The translations under genes were made by a program, and so were the position numbers. The notes under the pieces were generated by a model. The model was not told where the DNA came from, searched no databases, and saw nothing but the letters and a program-made list of their open reading frames with translations. From positions 1 through 35,195 of the forward strand of contig CAZWHE010000023.1 in NCBI GenBank assembly GCA_964633825.1: a DNA stretch of 35,195 bases, given 5' to 3'. This document shows, piece after piece, positions 10,436 to 17,363 of the stretch (position 1 is the first letter of the stretch; every line of letters begins with the position of its first letter). Origin of the DNA: CAZWHE01 sp964633825. GTDB taxonomy: Bacteria > Planctomycetota > B15-G4 > CAYZWU01.

Positions 10436-10717
10436 GAAATCAACTCCCTCTCTCAATCGTGTTAATTATCTGTTGGTGAATAAACGTCCAAATCTTTAAA
10501 AATCCCAGTGTTGAAAACAACATGTGGTGAGAACAAAAATTATGCCAATCAAGAAATCAGGATCTCATTACGCGTTGACATTACTTTTTGACAACAAAGA
10601 ACTAAAAGCTTTCTCACAACCGCCGCCCCGGTCAAACCATCTCGACCTGCCATTCTGTCATATCGATCTCAATGAGCAAACCGTATCTGCCAGATGGGCA
10701 GGGCACGTTTTCGTCTC
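10436..10717. other. AT-rich intergenic region upstream of dnaK
   Basis: This 282-bp gap separates dnaK from the response regulator; both are on the minus strand. It is much more AT-rich than its surroundings. I see no CIRCE element and no convincing sigma32 or sigma70 hexamer pair. Contents that can be named are the sigma54-like element (10532-10547) and a 5-bp stem near 10690-10704 without a T-run, which is too weak to call as a terminator for the regulator gene. Confidence 0.5.
10532..10547 (-). promoter_or_regulatory. Candidate -24/-12 (sigma54) promoter for dnaK
   Basis: On the minus strand the bases read TGGCATAATTTTTGTT. Compared with TGGCAC-N5-TTGCW, the GG and the TTG fall at the correct 10-base spacing, with mismatches at the last base of the -24 box (C to T) and at the C of the -12 GC (C to T). 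It lies about 97 bp before the dnaK ATG. The immediately upstream gene is a sigma54 activator. Two mismatches in an AT-rich region make a chance match possible. Confidence 0.3.
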
Positions 10718-12085
10718 TTATTTGTTCCTCAGCCCGTATTCGTTGATTTTCCGATAGAGCGTTCTCTCCCCGATTCCGAGCATTTTAGCTGTTTTTTCCC
10801 TGTTTCCGCCTGTGAGCGCCAGGGTCTGGCGGATGCATTCCTTTTCGAGATCAGCGAGCGAGACCCCTGCCAGCTGGCTGATCGTCGAAGGATGTCCCTC
10901 CACCCCGTCGAGATAGTTGACGGGTATGTCCGAGACTTGAAGGATCTCGTTCTGCGCTGTGACCACCATGTTTTCGATCACGTTTCTGAGCTCTCTCACA
11001 TTGCCCGGCCAGGGCTGGCTGCCGAGAATGGTCATGGCTTCGGGTGAAATGCCTTTCACTTTCTTGCCGTGTGTCTTGGTGAACTCTTCGATGAACGCAT
11101 CGAGCAGGAGTGGAATATCACCCGTCCTCTCCCTGAGAGGAGCCAGGTCGATGGAAACGACCCTGAGCCTGAAATAAAGATCTTCCCGGAACTCTCCCTG
11201 TCCCACCGCCTCGACGAGGTTCTGGTTGGTGGCTGAGATGAGGCGCACGTCGACGGAGATCGGTTCGTTGGAACCGACTCGGACGATCTCGCGCTCCTCG
11301 AGGACGCGCAGGAGCTTGACCTGGATGGAGAGAGGCATATCGCCCACCTCGTCGAGAAAGAGGGTTCCCCTGTTCGCATATTCGAACTTGCCCGCCTTGC
11401 GCGCCACGGCGCCGGTGAAGGCGCCTTTCTCGTGGCCGAAGAGCTCCGACTCGATCAAGCCTTCCGAAAGTGCGGCGCAGTTGACGGCCACAAAAGGGAA
11501 GGCCTTGCGCGGGCTGTTGTTGTGAATCGCCCGCGCGATGAGCTCCTTGCCCGTGCCGCTCTCGCCCTGAACCATGACGGTCACGTTCGTGGGAGCGACC
11601 TGCCTGAGCAGCTTGAAAACCTCGACCATCGGTTTGGATGAGCCGATGATGGTCTCGAACCCGAACTTCTGATCGAGTTGTTTCCGAAGCTCCAGATTGT
11701 GGATCTTGATGGCTTGGTTTTCGACGATCTTGTCGAGAACGGCCCGGAGCTCGAGGATATTGACGGGCTTCGTGATATAATGGGCGGCTCCTTCCTGGAT
11801 CGCCTGAACCGCTGATTCGACCGAGCCGTATCCGGTAACCATCACGACCTCGGTGAATTCGGACCGTTTTCGCGCTTCCCTGAGCACTTCCATCCCGTCC
11901 ACACCGGCCATGACGAGATCGGTGATGATGATGTCGAGCTCTTCACGATCCATGACGGCCAGGCCTTCCTCGCCCGAACCGGCAATCATGGCATCGAAGC
12001 CGGAACGCTTGATGCCTTCGGCGATCGCTTCGGCATGGCTTGTGTCGTCATCGATGATGAGGACTTTGGATTTCGAGACGCTCAT
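10718..12085 (-). CDS. NtrC-family sigma54-dependent response regulator
   Basis: This is a 455-residue, three-domain regulator. Residues 7-120 form the receiver: acidic pocket Asp12-Asp14, phosphoacceptor Asp56 (IIITDLVMAGVDGMEVL), Thr84 and Lys106. The AAA+ domain has Walker A GESGTGK (174-180), the sigma54-contacting loop GAFTGA (221-226), Walker B TLFLDEVGDM (241-250) and the arginine-finger region. The C-terminus is a Fis-type helix-turn-helix (NREKTAKMLGIGERTLYRKI). All key residues are present, so it should open sigma54 promoters when phosphorylated. Its start overlaps the histidine kinase stop (ATGA), so the pair is coupled. Target genes cannot be read from the sequence; the -24/-12-like site before dnaK is the nearest candidate. 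Confidence 0.95.
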   Translation of the reverse strand: MSVSKSKVLIIDDDTSHAEAIAEGIKRSGFDAMIAGSGEEGLAVMDREELDIIITDLVMAGVDGMEVLREARKRSEFTEVVMVTGYGSVESAVQAIQEGAAHYITKPVNILELRAVLDKIVENQAIKIHNLELRKQLDQKFGFETIIGSSKPMVEVFKLLRQVAPTNVTVMVQGESGTGKELIARAIHNNSPRKAFPFVAVNCAALSEGLIESELFGHEKGAFTGAVARKAGKFEYANRGTLFLDEVGDMPLSIQVKLLRVLEEREIVRVGSNEPISVDVRLISATNQNLVEAVGQGEFREDLYFRLRVVSIDLAPLRERTGDIPLLLDAFIEEFTKTHGKKVKGISPEAMTILGSQPWPGNVRELRNVIENMVVTAQNEILQVSDIPVNYLDGVEGHPSTISQLAGVSLADLEKECIRQTLALTGGNREKTAKMLGIGERTLYRKINEYGLRNK

Positions 12086-12825
12086 GATTTTTCCCCGGGA
12101 CGGCGGTCTTCGAATTCGCTCTTGGGAACGAACACCGTAAAGGAGGTCCCCTTCCCCTCTTCGCTTTGAAACGATACCGATCCGTTGTGCTCTTCAATGA
12201 TTCTCTTCACCATGGGCAAACCCAGCCCTGTTCCTCCGCTCTTCGTAGAATAATAGACCTGAAAGATCTTGTCACGGTGCTTGCCGGAAATTCCGGATCC
12301 CGTGTCGGTGATGACCACTTCGACGCCGCCATCGACGCTTCTCGTCCTGACGAGTATCTCACCCCCCTCCTCCCCTCGAGACGGTTCCAGGGCTTGAAGC
12401 GCGTTCTGGAGGATGTTCATCAAAGCGAGCTTGATGTACTTGACATCGACCAATACCTCGGGAAGCGCGGGGTCGGGATTAAAACGGAGCTCCACTCCCC
12501 GCTTTCGCGCCTCGGGGTCGAGAAAAAGAACGAGCTCGTTCACGATGCGGTTGAGGCTTTGGGGAGACGGTTTCAGGGAAAATCCCTTCGCATAAGTCAG
12601 GAAATCGTTCAGGATGCCTTCGAGGCGATTGATCTCGCTGGCCAGGATCTCGATTCTTTTCAGTGTCCGGCGTTCGCGGGCGCCATCTATTTTTTCCCAA
12701 TCCTCCTTCATGAGCTGGAGGTTGACGCTTATCGTGCTCAAGGGATTTTTGATTTCATGCGCCAATCCCCCGGCTAAGGAGCCCACGAATGCCAGCCTGT
12801 CCCATTTCTTCTTTCTCTCACTCAT
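12082..12825 (-). CDS. Cytoplasmic sensor histidine kinase
   Basis: This is a 247-residue kinase made almost entirely of the catalytic core. It has an H-box GGLAHEIKNPLS with phospho-acceptor His23, N-box NILQNALQALE (137-147), G1 box DTGSGIS (174-180), F-box IFQVYYSTK and G2 box GGTGLGL (197-203). There is no membrane helix and no PAS or GAF domain, so the input must come from a partner protein or from its short N-terminus. I chose the ATG at 12825; a longer frame up to a TTG at 12906 has no ribosome site and a hydrophobic, unlikely start. It phosphorylates the coupled NtrC-like regulator. Similar core-only kinases pair with such regulators in NtrB/AtoS-like systems. Confidence 0.92.
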   Translation of the reverse strand: MSERKKKWDRLAFVGSLAGGLAHEIKNPLSTISVNLQLMKEDWEKIDGARERRTLKRIEILASEINRLEGILNDFLTYAKGFSLKPSPQSLNRIVNELVLFLDPEARKRGVELRFNPDPALPEVLVDVKYIKLALMNILQNALQALEPSRGEEGGEILVRTRSVDGGVEVVITDTGSGISGKHRDKIFQVYYSTKSGGTGLGLPMVKRIIEEHNGSVSFQSEEGKGTSFTVFVPKSEFEDRRPGEKS

Positions 12826-13016
12826 TGTCTCGCCGCCGATAGAACGTTGTGGCCCGATCTGTCTCGCCATACTGCCAAAAAGGCGCACTATCTTTATATA
12901 AATCAAGGAGATCGATCAAAGATAAAAAATATCCTGGATCATGTGTAGGAAATGTGATAATTCTCTGTTGAATAATAAATAACAAGTTTCATCGGTTGGC
13001 GTGCACTCAGCAGGGT
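12826..13016. other. Divergent intergenic region
   Basis: This 191-bp AT-rich gap lies between the leftward two-component operon and the rightward Sua5-phosphatase gene, so it should hold both promoters. On the minus strand TTGATC and TATAAA are spaced 15 bp apart near 12895-12921, a suboptimal sigma70 candidate. On the plus strand a GATAAT -10-like hexamer lies at about 12955 without a good -35. No operator or riboswitch was recognised. Confidence 0.35.
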
Positions 13017-14171
13017 ATGAAGACGAAAGTCTTAAAGATCGACAATTCGAATTACGGCGACGTCGTCACTCAAGCCGCCGAGGCCCTGAAAGAGGGCCGG
13101 ATCGTCGCCTTCCCCACGGAAACGGTCTACGGCATCGGCGCCAACCTGGATAACCCCGAGGCCGCCGATCGTCTGATTCGTCTCAAGAACCGGATCAAGG
13201 GAAAACCGTTCACGATTCACATATCCAGCCGCGACGATTTTTTTAACCATTCTCCCGGACCGAACCTTCTGGCCCGGAAGATGATGGACAGATACTGGCC
13301 CGGCCCATTGACCCTGATCGTCAAATCTCTCAAAAAAGAAAAGGAGATGATCGGGCTCAGGCTCCCGGGTCTCAGGCTCCCGCGTGACATCATCAAGGCT
13401 TCGGGAGCGACCGTGGCCCTTCCCAGCGCGAACCCCGCCGGAATGGCCCCCGCCGTCTCGGCCGATGAGGTTCTTGATTATTACAGAGACCAGGTCGACG
13501 TTGTCGTCGACGACGGCAAGGCCACGATCGGCGATCCTTCCACAGTGGTCATCCTCGAAGGGGAAGCATTCAGGATACTGCGGGACGGGATCATTTCCGA
13601 AGAAGACATTATCAACACGGTTTGCCGGAAAATCCTCTTCGTCTGCACGGGCAACACCTGCCGGAGCCCCATGGCCGAGGGATTCTTGAAGAACCTTCTG
13701 GCCGAAAAACTGGACACGATGATTCAGGCTCTGCCCAACCACGGCTACCTGGTTCAATCGGCCGGAATCGCCGCTGTCGACGGAGAATCTCCGAACCGCA
13801 ACGCCATCAAGGCGCTCACCAAGTGGGATATCATCATCGACCATCACCGCGCACAGGTCGTTAACCGGAATCTTCTCGAAAAATCGGACAACATCTTTGT
13901 GATGACGTCTTCCATCAAGGCACGGGTGCTCGAAATACTCAAAGATGAGCGAAAAGAAGTCCTGGCTCCGCACGGCCCGTGTTCCGGCGAAGAGCTTCCC
14001 GAAAAGCAGGATCTCGATGAATCTCAGCACGCGGAAGAGCTGCCGGAAATCGAACTTCTCGACAGGAACGGCCAGGATATCAAGGACCCTTTCGGATCGA
14101 ACGAAGCCAACTACTCGAGATGCGCTTCACAGATCTATACCAATCTGCTCGAAATCGTCGAATCGCTATGA
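13017..14171 (+). CDS. Fusion: Sua5/YrdC threonylcarbamoyl-AMP synthase + YwlE-like low-MW phosphatase
   Basis: One 384-residue protein carries two enzymes. Residues 1-200 are a Sua5/YrdC domain: FPTETVYGIGANL, RLKNRIKGKPFTIHI, WPGPLTLIVK, VALPSANPAG and DPSTVV. It makes threonylcarbamoyl-AMP for the t6A37 tRNA modification. Residues 205-384 are a low-molecular-weight phosphatase: P-loop FVCTGNTCRSPMAE with Cys210 and Arg216, and the general-acid motif DPFG (357-360). The P-loop has Thr214 where tyrosine phosphatases usually have Ile; in Bacillus YwlE this Thr gives phosphoarginine specificity. An acidic insert (about 322-356) precedes the DPFG. The next gene is rpiB, so the order matches Bacillus ywlC-ywlE-ywlF with the first two joined. 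There is no frameshift: the frame runs unbroken through the join. The start ATG is the first in frame after the AT-rich gap, though its SD is weak. Confidence 0.92.
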   Translation: MKTKVLKIDNSNYGDVVTQAAEALKEGRIVAFPTETVYGIGANLDNPEAADRLIRLKNRIKGKPFTIHISSRDDFFNHSPGPNLLARKMMDRYWPGPLTLIVKSLKKEKEMIGLRLPGLRLPRDIIKASGATVALPSANPAGMAPAVSADEVLDYYRDQVDVVVDDGKATIGDPSTVVILEGEAFRILRDGIISEEDIINTVCRKILFVCTGNTCRSPMAEGFLKNLLAEKLDTMIQALPNHGYLVQSAGIAAVDGESPNRNAIKALTKWDIIIDHHRAQVVNRNLLEKSDNIFVMTSSIKARVLEILKDERKEVLAPHGPCSGEELPEKQDLDESQHAEELPEIELLDRNGQDIKDPFGSNEANYSRCASQIYTNLLEIVESL

Positions 14172-14605
14172 AGCTGACCATCGGATCGGACCACGCCGCG
14201 TATACGGCCAAAGAAACCCTCATCGCCTTTCTCGACAGGCACGGGCACACCGTAGTCGATGTGGGGACCGGCTCGGAGAATTCGTGCGACTATGCCGACT
14301 TCGCCTTCAAGGTCGTCCGGCACGTGCTCGACGGAAAAGCCGATTTCGGAATCCTGGTCTGCGGAACCGGCATCGGAATGTCGATCGCGGCCAACAGGTT
14401 CACCGGAATCCGGGCCGCGCTCTGTCACGACCTTGTCACGGCAAGCATGAGCCGGGCGCACAACGACGCCAACATTCTCTGCATGGGGGCGCGCGTTCTC
14501 AGCCCTGAACTGATGAAAGAGATTGTCCTGACTTTTCTGAAGATCGATTTCGCAGGAGGACGCCACTCGCGGCGCCTCTCCAAGATCGATGATTTGAAAG
14601 AATAG
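14168..14605 (+). CDS. rpiB: Ribose-5-phosphate isomerase B
   Basis: This is a 145-residue RpiB/LacA-LacB family sugar isomerase, interconverting ribose-5-phosphate and ribulose-5-phosphate in the non-oxidative pentose phosphate pathway. The phosphate-binding and active-site motifs are present: GSDHAAYTAKE at the N-terminus, the catalytic Cys65 in ILVCGTGIGMSIAANR, and SRAHNDANILCMGAR with the ring-opening His98. Its ATG overlaps the stop of the fusion gene (ATGA), so translation is coupled. The length is as expected. It supplies the ribose-5-phosphate that also feeds purine synthesis. Confidence 0.96.
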   Translation: MKLTIGSDHAAYTAKETLIAFLDRHGHTVVDVGTGSENSCDYADFAFKVVRHVLDGKADFGILVCGTGIGMSIAANRFTGIRAALCHDLVTASMSRAHNDANILCMGARVLSPELMKEIVLTFLKIDFAGGRHSRRLSKIDDLKE

Positions 14606-14625
14606 GGCTTAGAGGGTAAAGCCCT
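14604..14625. terminator. Hairpin between convergent rpiB and rpsU
   Basis: A perfect 7-bp stem (AGGGCTT and AAGCCCT) with an 8-base loop starts inside the rpiB stop codon and lies 14 bp past the rpsU stop. On the minus strand it is followed by ATTCTTTC, a modest T-rich run, so it best serves rpsU; it could also slow rpiB transcription. No long T-run is present on the plus side. Confidence 0.55.
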
Positions 14626-14638
14626 GTTGCGGGAAAAA

Positions 14639-14848
14639 TTACCGGCTTCGCCTCCTGCCCCTTCCCATTGTCGCCAGCCTGATGGTTTTCTGGCGTTCCC
14701 GTTCGCGGCGGCGGCGTTTCTCCGACGGTTTTTCATAATAGCTGGAACGCTTGATCCCCTTAGTCACGCCTTCGTTGTTACAGATCTTGCGGAGACGCCT
14801 CAGGGTCCTATCGATGGCTTCATTGTCCCTGACTTGAACCCGAATCAT
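14639..14848 (-). CDS. rpsU: 30S ribosomal protein bS21
   Basis: This is a 69-residue, very basic protein. It starts MIRVQVRDNEAIDRTLRRL and continues with the family core RKICNNEGVTKGIKRSSYYEKPSEKRRR, ending in a lysine/arginine-rich helix; this is the S21 signature. I chose the ATG at 14848, with GGAG 10 bases upstream; a longer frame to 14917 overlaps the EIIA gene. It belongs to the small ribosomal subunit near the mRNA exit and anti-SD region and aids initiation. It lies 19 bp after the EIIA stop and is probably cotranscribed with it, a pairing that is not the usual rpsU-dnaG arrangement. Confidence 0.95.
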   Translation of the reverse strand: MIRVQVRDNEAIDRTLRRLRKICNNEGVTKGIKRSSYYEKPSEKRRRRERERQKTIRLATMGRGRRRSR

Positions 14849-14867
14849 GTAGATCACACTCCTTTGT

Positions 14868-15344
14868 TCAGGACAGAATTTCCTTCTGTTCTTCTTCTTT
14901 AATGATGCGCAGTGCATCGGACGGGCCGTCGGCCTCGAGAATGCGTTGGCGAGAGCCCGGATTGTTGAGAAGCTTGGCGATTTCGGCCAGCGTCTTGATA
15001 TGCATTTTAGTCTTATTTCTGGGAGTCACCAATAAAATAACCAGATGGGACGACTTGGAGTCGATCGAGTCGAAGTCGACGCCCTCCGTCGAGATCCCCA
15101 AGCTCACCACAGTCTCCTTGACCAGGCTGAGACAGCAGTGAGGAATGGCGATGCCGTTTTCCATGCCCGTGGACATCGACTTCTCTCTCTCTGTCAAACC
15201 CTCCAAAACAGAATCACGGATATCGGCCGTGATCTGTCCGCTCTCGACCAGGACGTCGGTGAGTCGCTCGATGAGGCTCCATTTGTCCACATTCTCGATA
15301 CCGAGAACAACGGCTTTCTCGAGGAGTATCTCTGACAGTTTCAT
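14868..15344 (-). CDS. ptsN: PTS EIIA domain protein (PtsN/fructose type)
   Basis: This is a 158-residue single-domain EIIA of the mannitol/fructose/Ntr class. The phosphorylation site is His69 in GMENGIAIPHCCL, and the supporting strand VSLGISTEGVDFDSID and the LVTPRNKTKMHIKTLAEIAKLL segment are typical. There is no linked EIIB, EIIC, HPr or EI, so a regulatory EIIA(Ntr)-like role is more likely than sugar uptake. The ATG follows AGGAG by 9 bases. A candidate promoter lies at 15412-15440. The partner of the phosphorelay cannot be seen in this window; the symbol reflects class similarity only. Confidence 0.88.
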   Translation of the reverse strand: MKLSEILLEKAVVLGIENVDKWSLIERLTDVLVESGQITADIRDSVLEGLTEREKSMSTGMENGIAIPHCCLSLVKETVVSLGISTEGVDFDSIDSKSSHLVILLVTPRNKTKMHIKTLAEIAKLLNNPGSRQRILEADGPSDALRIIKEEEQKEILS

Positions 15345-15411
15345 ATCTTCAGCTCCTGGTCCTGCCCAGGTTTTTCACATCTCTTTTTGAAATCAGTCGC
15401 GAAAGGGAAAG

Positions 15412-15440
15412 ATGATATATACCCCGGCTATCGAATGCAA
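15412..15440 (-). promoter_or_regulatory. Candidate sigma70 promoter for ptsN-rpsU
   Basis: On the minus strand TTGCAT (15440-15435) and TATCAT (15417-15412) are separated by exactly 17 bp, placing a start about 60 bases before the ptsN ATG. The -35 is a 4 of 6 match. The rest of the 245-bp gap to the antiporter gene holds a 7-bp inverted repeat (15535-15541 with 15557-15563) of unknown meaning. Confidence 0.35.
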
Positions 15441-15589
15441 GCCCCATTGAACCGCTTTCCCGAATAATTTCGAGCAGGCGCAAAAACGGATTGAGCAAGG
15501 GGATCGTTCACCCGGCCATCGACATGACATACCTCATAACAAATGGGTTGATATGATGTTATGCTCGCCGGTTGGATGAGAAAAAAATC

Positions 15590-17047
15590 TCAGCTAAAAA
15601 ACAGAAAAGTGATGAGCAAAAAGATGGGGAACAGAATCGGGAGGGAGTATTTAAACAAGTAACCGAAAAAGGTCGGCATGCGGACACCGCTCATTTCAGC
15701 GATCGATTTAACAACGAAATTGGGAGCATTTCCGATATAGGTGTTCGCGCCCATGAAAACGGCACCCAGGGATATTGCTTTGAGATAGATCTCGTGCTTG
15801 GCAATAAGAGCGTGTATCGCTTCGATCTCGGGTGTGTTCGCAAAGAAAGTGCCCAGAGCGGTGCTCAGAAAGGTCAGGTATGTGGGAGCGTTGTCGAGAA
15901 AACTGGAGAGCAGGCCCGTGATCCAGAAATACCCGACCGGGTCCTTCACCGACTCGAGGACGAAACCGAATCCCCCTTCGGTGCCGGCCTGTAGAATGGC
16001 GAGCACGGGAATAATCGTCATGAAAATCCCGGCAAAGAGAAAGGCCACTTCCTGGATCGGAAACCACGAAAACTCGTTCTCCTTCCTGACCGCTCCCGAG
16101 GTGGACCAAAGAGAAAGAAGACCCAATAGGATGAGGATACCGTCGCGCATGAGGTTCTGGATCTCGAAGTGAATGCCGAGAAACGTGATTGTTCCGGCCT
16201 TGAGGATGCCGCTCATCAAGACGGCACCCATCACGCCGGCAAGGAAAAGGAGGTTGTGTCCCCCCCGGATTCCGAGCTTTTTCGGTTCCGCCTCCCTTTC
16301 AAGTCCCGCTGGAGGGGCGGCTTGACCTTCTCTTTTGAAATACCACGAATCGATGCAGAAAAAGAGGAGAATGAGAATCACCGCCACGAGGCACATCTGT
16401 GGAAAGAGAGAGAATGTCCAGAAAAAGGGAACGCCATGGAGAAACCCCAGGAAAAGAGGAGGATCACCGAGCGGTGTGAGAGATCCGCCGATATTGCTGA
16501 CCAGAAAGATGAAGAAGACAACGAGGTGGACCTTCTTGCGGCGATTGCTGTTGGCCCGGAGGAGCGGCCGGATCAGGAGCATGGAAGCCCCCATGGTTCC
16601 GATGAAACTGGCGCTGAACGTTCCGACAAGAAGGAAAAGGGTGTTCAGAAAGGGCGTTCCCTTGAGGCTCCCCTCGATGAGAATACCCCCGGAAACGGTA
16701 AAAAGCGCCCAGAGCAGAATGATAAAGGGAAAATAATCGAGGAAAAAGATGTGAAGGATCTCGTGAACGGCTTCTCCGCCGAAAGCAATGACAAAAGGAA
16801 CAGCGAAAATAAGGGCCCAGGCCAGCGATACTTTTATGTAGTGATGATGCCAGAAACGGGGTGCGAAGAGGGGAAAGAGCGCGATCGAGAGCAGGATGCC
16901 GACGAAAGGAATTCCCGAGTAGAGGGGAAGCGAAAGCCCAAGAGAAGAAACGTGTTCGCCTTCCTGCCGCCCCGCAAAGGCATGGGGAGATAAGAAGGCG
17001 GCGGCAACGAGACAGACGGCAATGAAGAGAAGGACTCGTTTCAACAC
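15590..17047 (-). CDS. Na+/H+ antiporter-like membrane protein (NhaD/CitMHS_2 type)
   Basis: This is an integral membrane protein of 485 residues from the chosen start, with about 12 hydrophobic segments. The conserved region FIGTMGASMLLIRPLLRAN, followed by VFFIFLVSNIGGSLTPLGDP and PLFLGFLHGVPFF, is characteristic of the ion-transporter superfamily branch annotated as sodium:proton antiporter or putative citrate transporter (CitMHS_2). A second half-repeat contains SSFLDNAPTYLTFL and the GANTYIGNAPNFVVKSIAE motif. The GTG at 17047 gives a signal-like N-terminus (VLKRVLLFIAVCLVAAAFL...); a TTG at 17125 would add 26 polar residues and has a G-run as a possible ribosome site, so the start is uncertain. 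It is transcribed alone and diverges from the gsp operon. The actual substrate, sodium or a carboxylate, cannot be decided here. Confidence 0.85.
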   Translation of the reverse strand: MLKRVLLFIAVCLVAAAFLSPHAFAGRQEGEHVSSLGLSLPLYSGIPFVGILLSIALFPLFAPRFWHHHYIKVSLAWALIFAVPFVIAFGGEAVHEILHIFFLDYFPFIILLWALFTVSGGILIEGSLKGTPFLNTLFLLVGTFSASFIGTMGASMLLIRPLLRANSNRRKKVHLVVFFIFLVSNIGGSLTPLGDPPLFLGFLHGVPFFWTFSLFPQMCLVAVILILLFFCIDSWYFKREGQAAPPAGLEREAEPKKLGIRGGHNLLFLAGVMGAVLMSGILKAGTITFLGIHFEIQNLMRDGILILLGLLSLWSTSGAVRKENEFSWFPIQEVAFLFAGIFMTIIPVLAILQAGTEGGFGFVLESVKDPVGYFWITGLLSSFLDNAPTYLTFLSTALGTFFANTPEIEAIHALIAKHEIYLKAISLGAVFMGANTYIGNAPNFVVKSIAEMSGVRMPTFFGYLFKYSLPILFPIFLLITFLFFS

Positions 17048-17363
17048 AGTTGATGGTCTCTCATGCGCGAGGGGGACACCTGAACGGGGCAATGTCTGTT
17101 TCTGCCCTATCCGCTCGGGAAGCAATTTGTACCCCCCCCGCCATTCTCTGGCAACCTTTCCTTTTGAAATAAAGCCCGGCCGGGGTAAAACTTCCTAATT
17201 AATGTGGAATAGGTTTTTCTGATAAGAGTCCAAACCGGATATGACTCTGGAATATGTAATGGTCGATGGGAGTTGACATCCCGTGAATGCGTCTGTATGT
17301 TCGGCCAAAATAACCGGTTGGGATCATAGCGAGTTGCCGGCTTCTTCTGGAGGATCCGTCGGG
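17048..17363. other. Divergent intergenic region, antiporter / gsp operon
   Basis: In this 316-bp region the left part is G/C-rich, with a 9-base C-run on the plus strand near 17131. A perfect 10-bp palindrome CCCGGCCGGG lies at about 17177-17186, then AT-rich sequence leads to the gsp promoter at 17273-17301. I see no small gene: an in-frame extension of gspD upstream to 17283 lacks both a ribosome site and signal-peptide logic. Confidence 0.5.
17273..17301 (+). promoter_or_regulatory. Sigma70 promoter of the gsp (T2SS) operon
   Basis: A perfect TTGACA (17273-17278) and TATGTT (17296-17301) are spaced 17 bp apart. The predicted transcription start near 17308 leaves a leader of about 56 bases before the gspD ATG, which has GGAGG 10 bases upstream. 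The position directly before a seven-gene operon supports it. Confidence 0.6.

Noticed and set aside
10436..10717. CIRCE/HrcA operator before dnaK
   Set aside because: No TTAGCACTC-N9-GAGTGCTAA-like inverted repeat is present on either strand.
13600..13660. Assembly-made fusion between the Sua5 and phosphatase domains
   Set aside because: The frame is continuous, with linker residues and no stop or frameshift, and the downstream coupling to rpiB is intact; read data would still be decisive.
15535..15563. 7-bp inverted repeat CATAACA / TGTTATG in the ptsN-antiporter gap
   Set aside because: The loop is 15 bases with no T-run, far from any start; it could be chance in AT-rich sequence.
17177..17186. 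Palindrome CCCGGCCGGG as operator or terminator
   Set aside because: It is a single short GC palindrome without a loop or a T-run; there is no second copy near the promoter.
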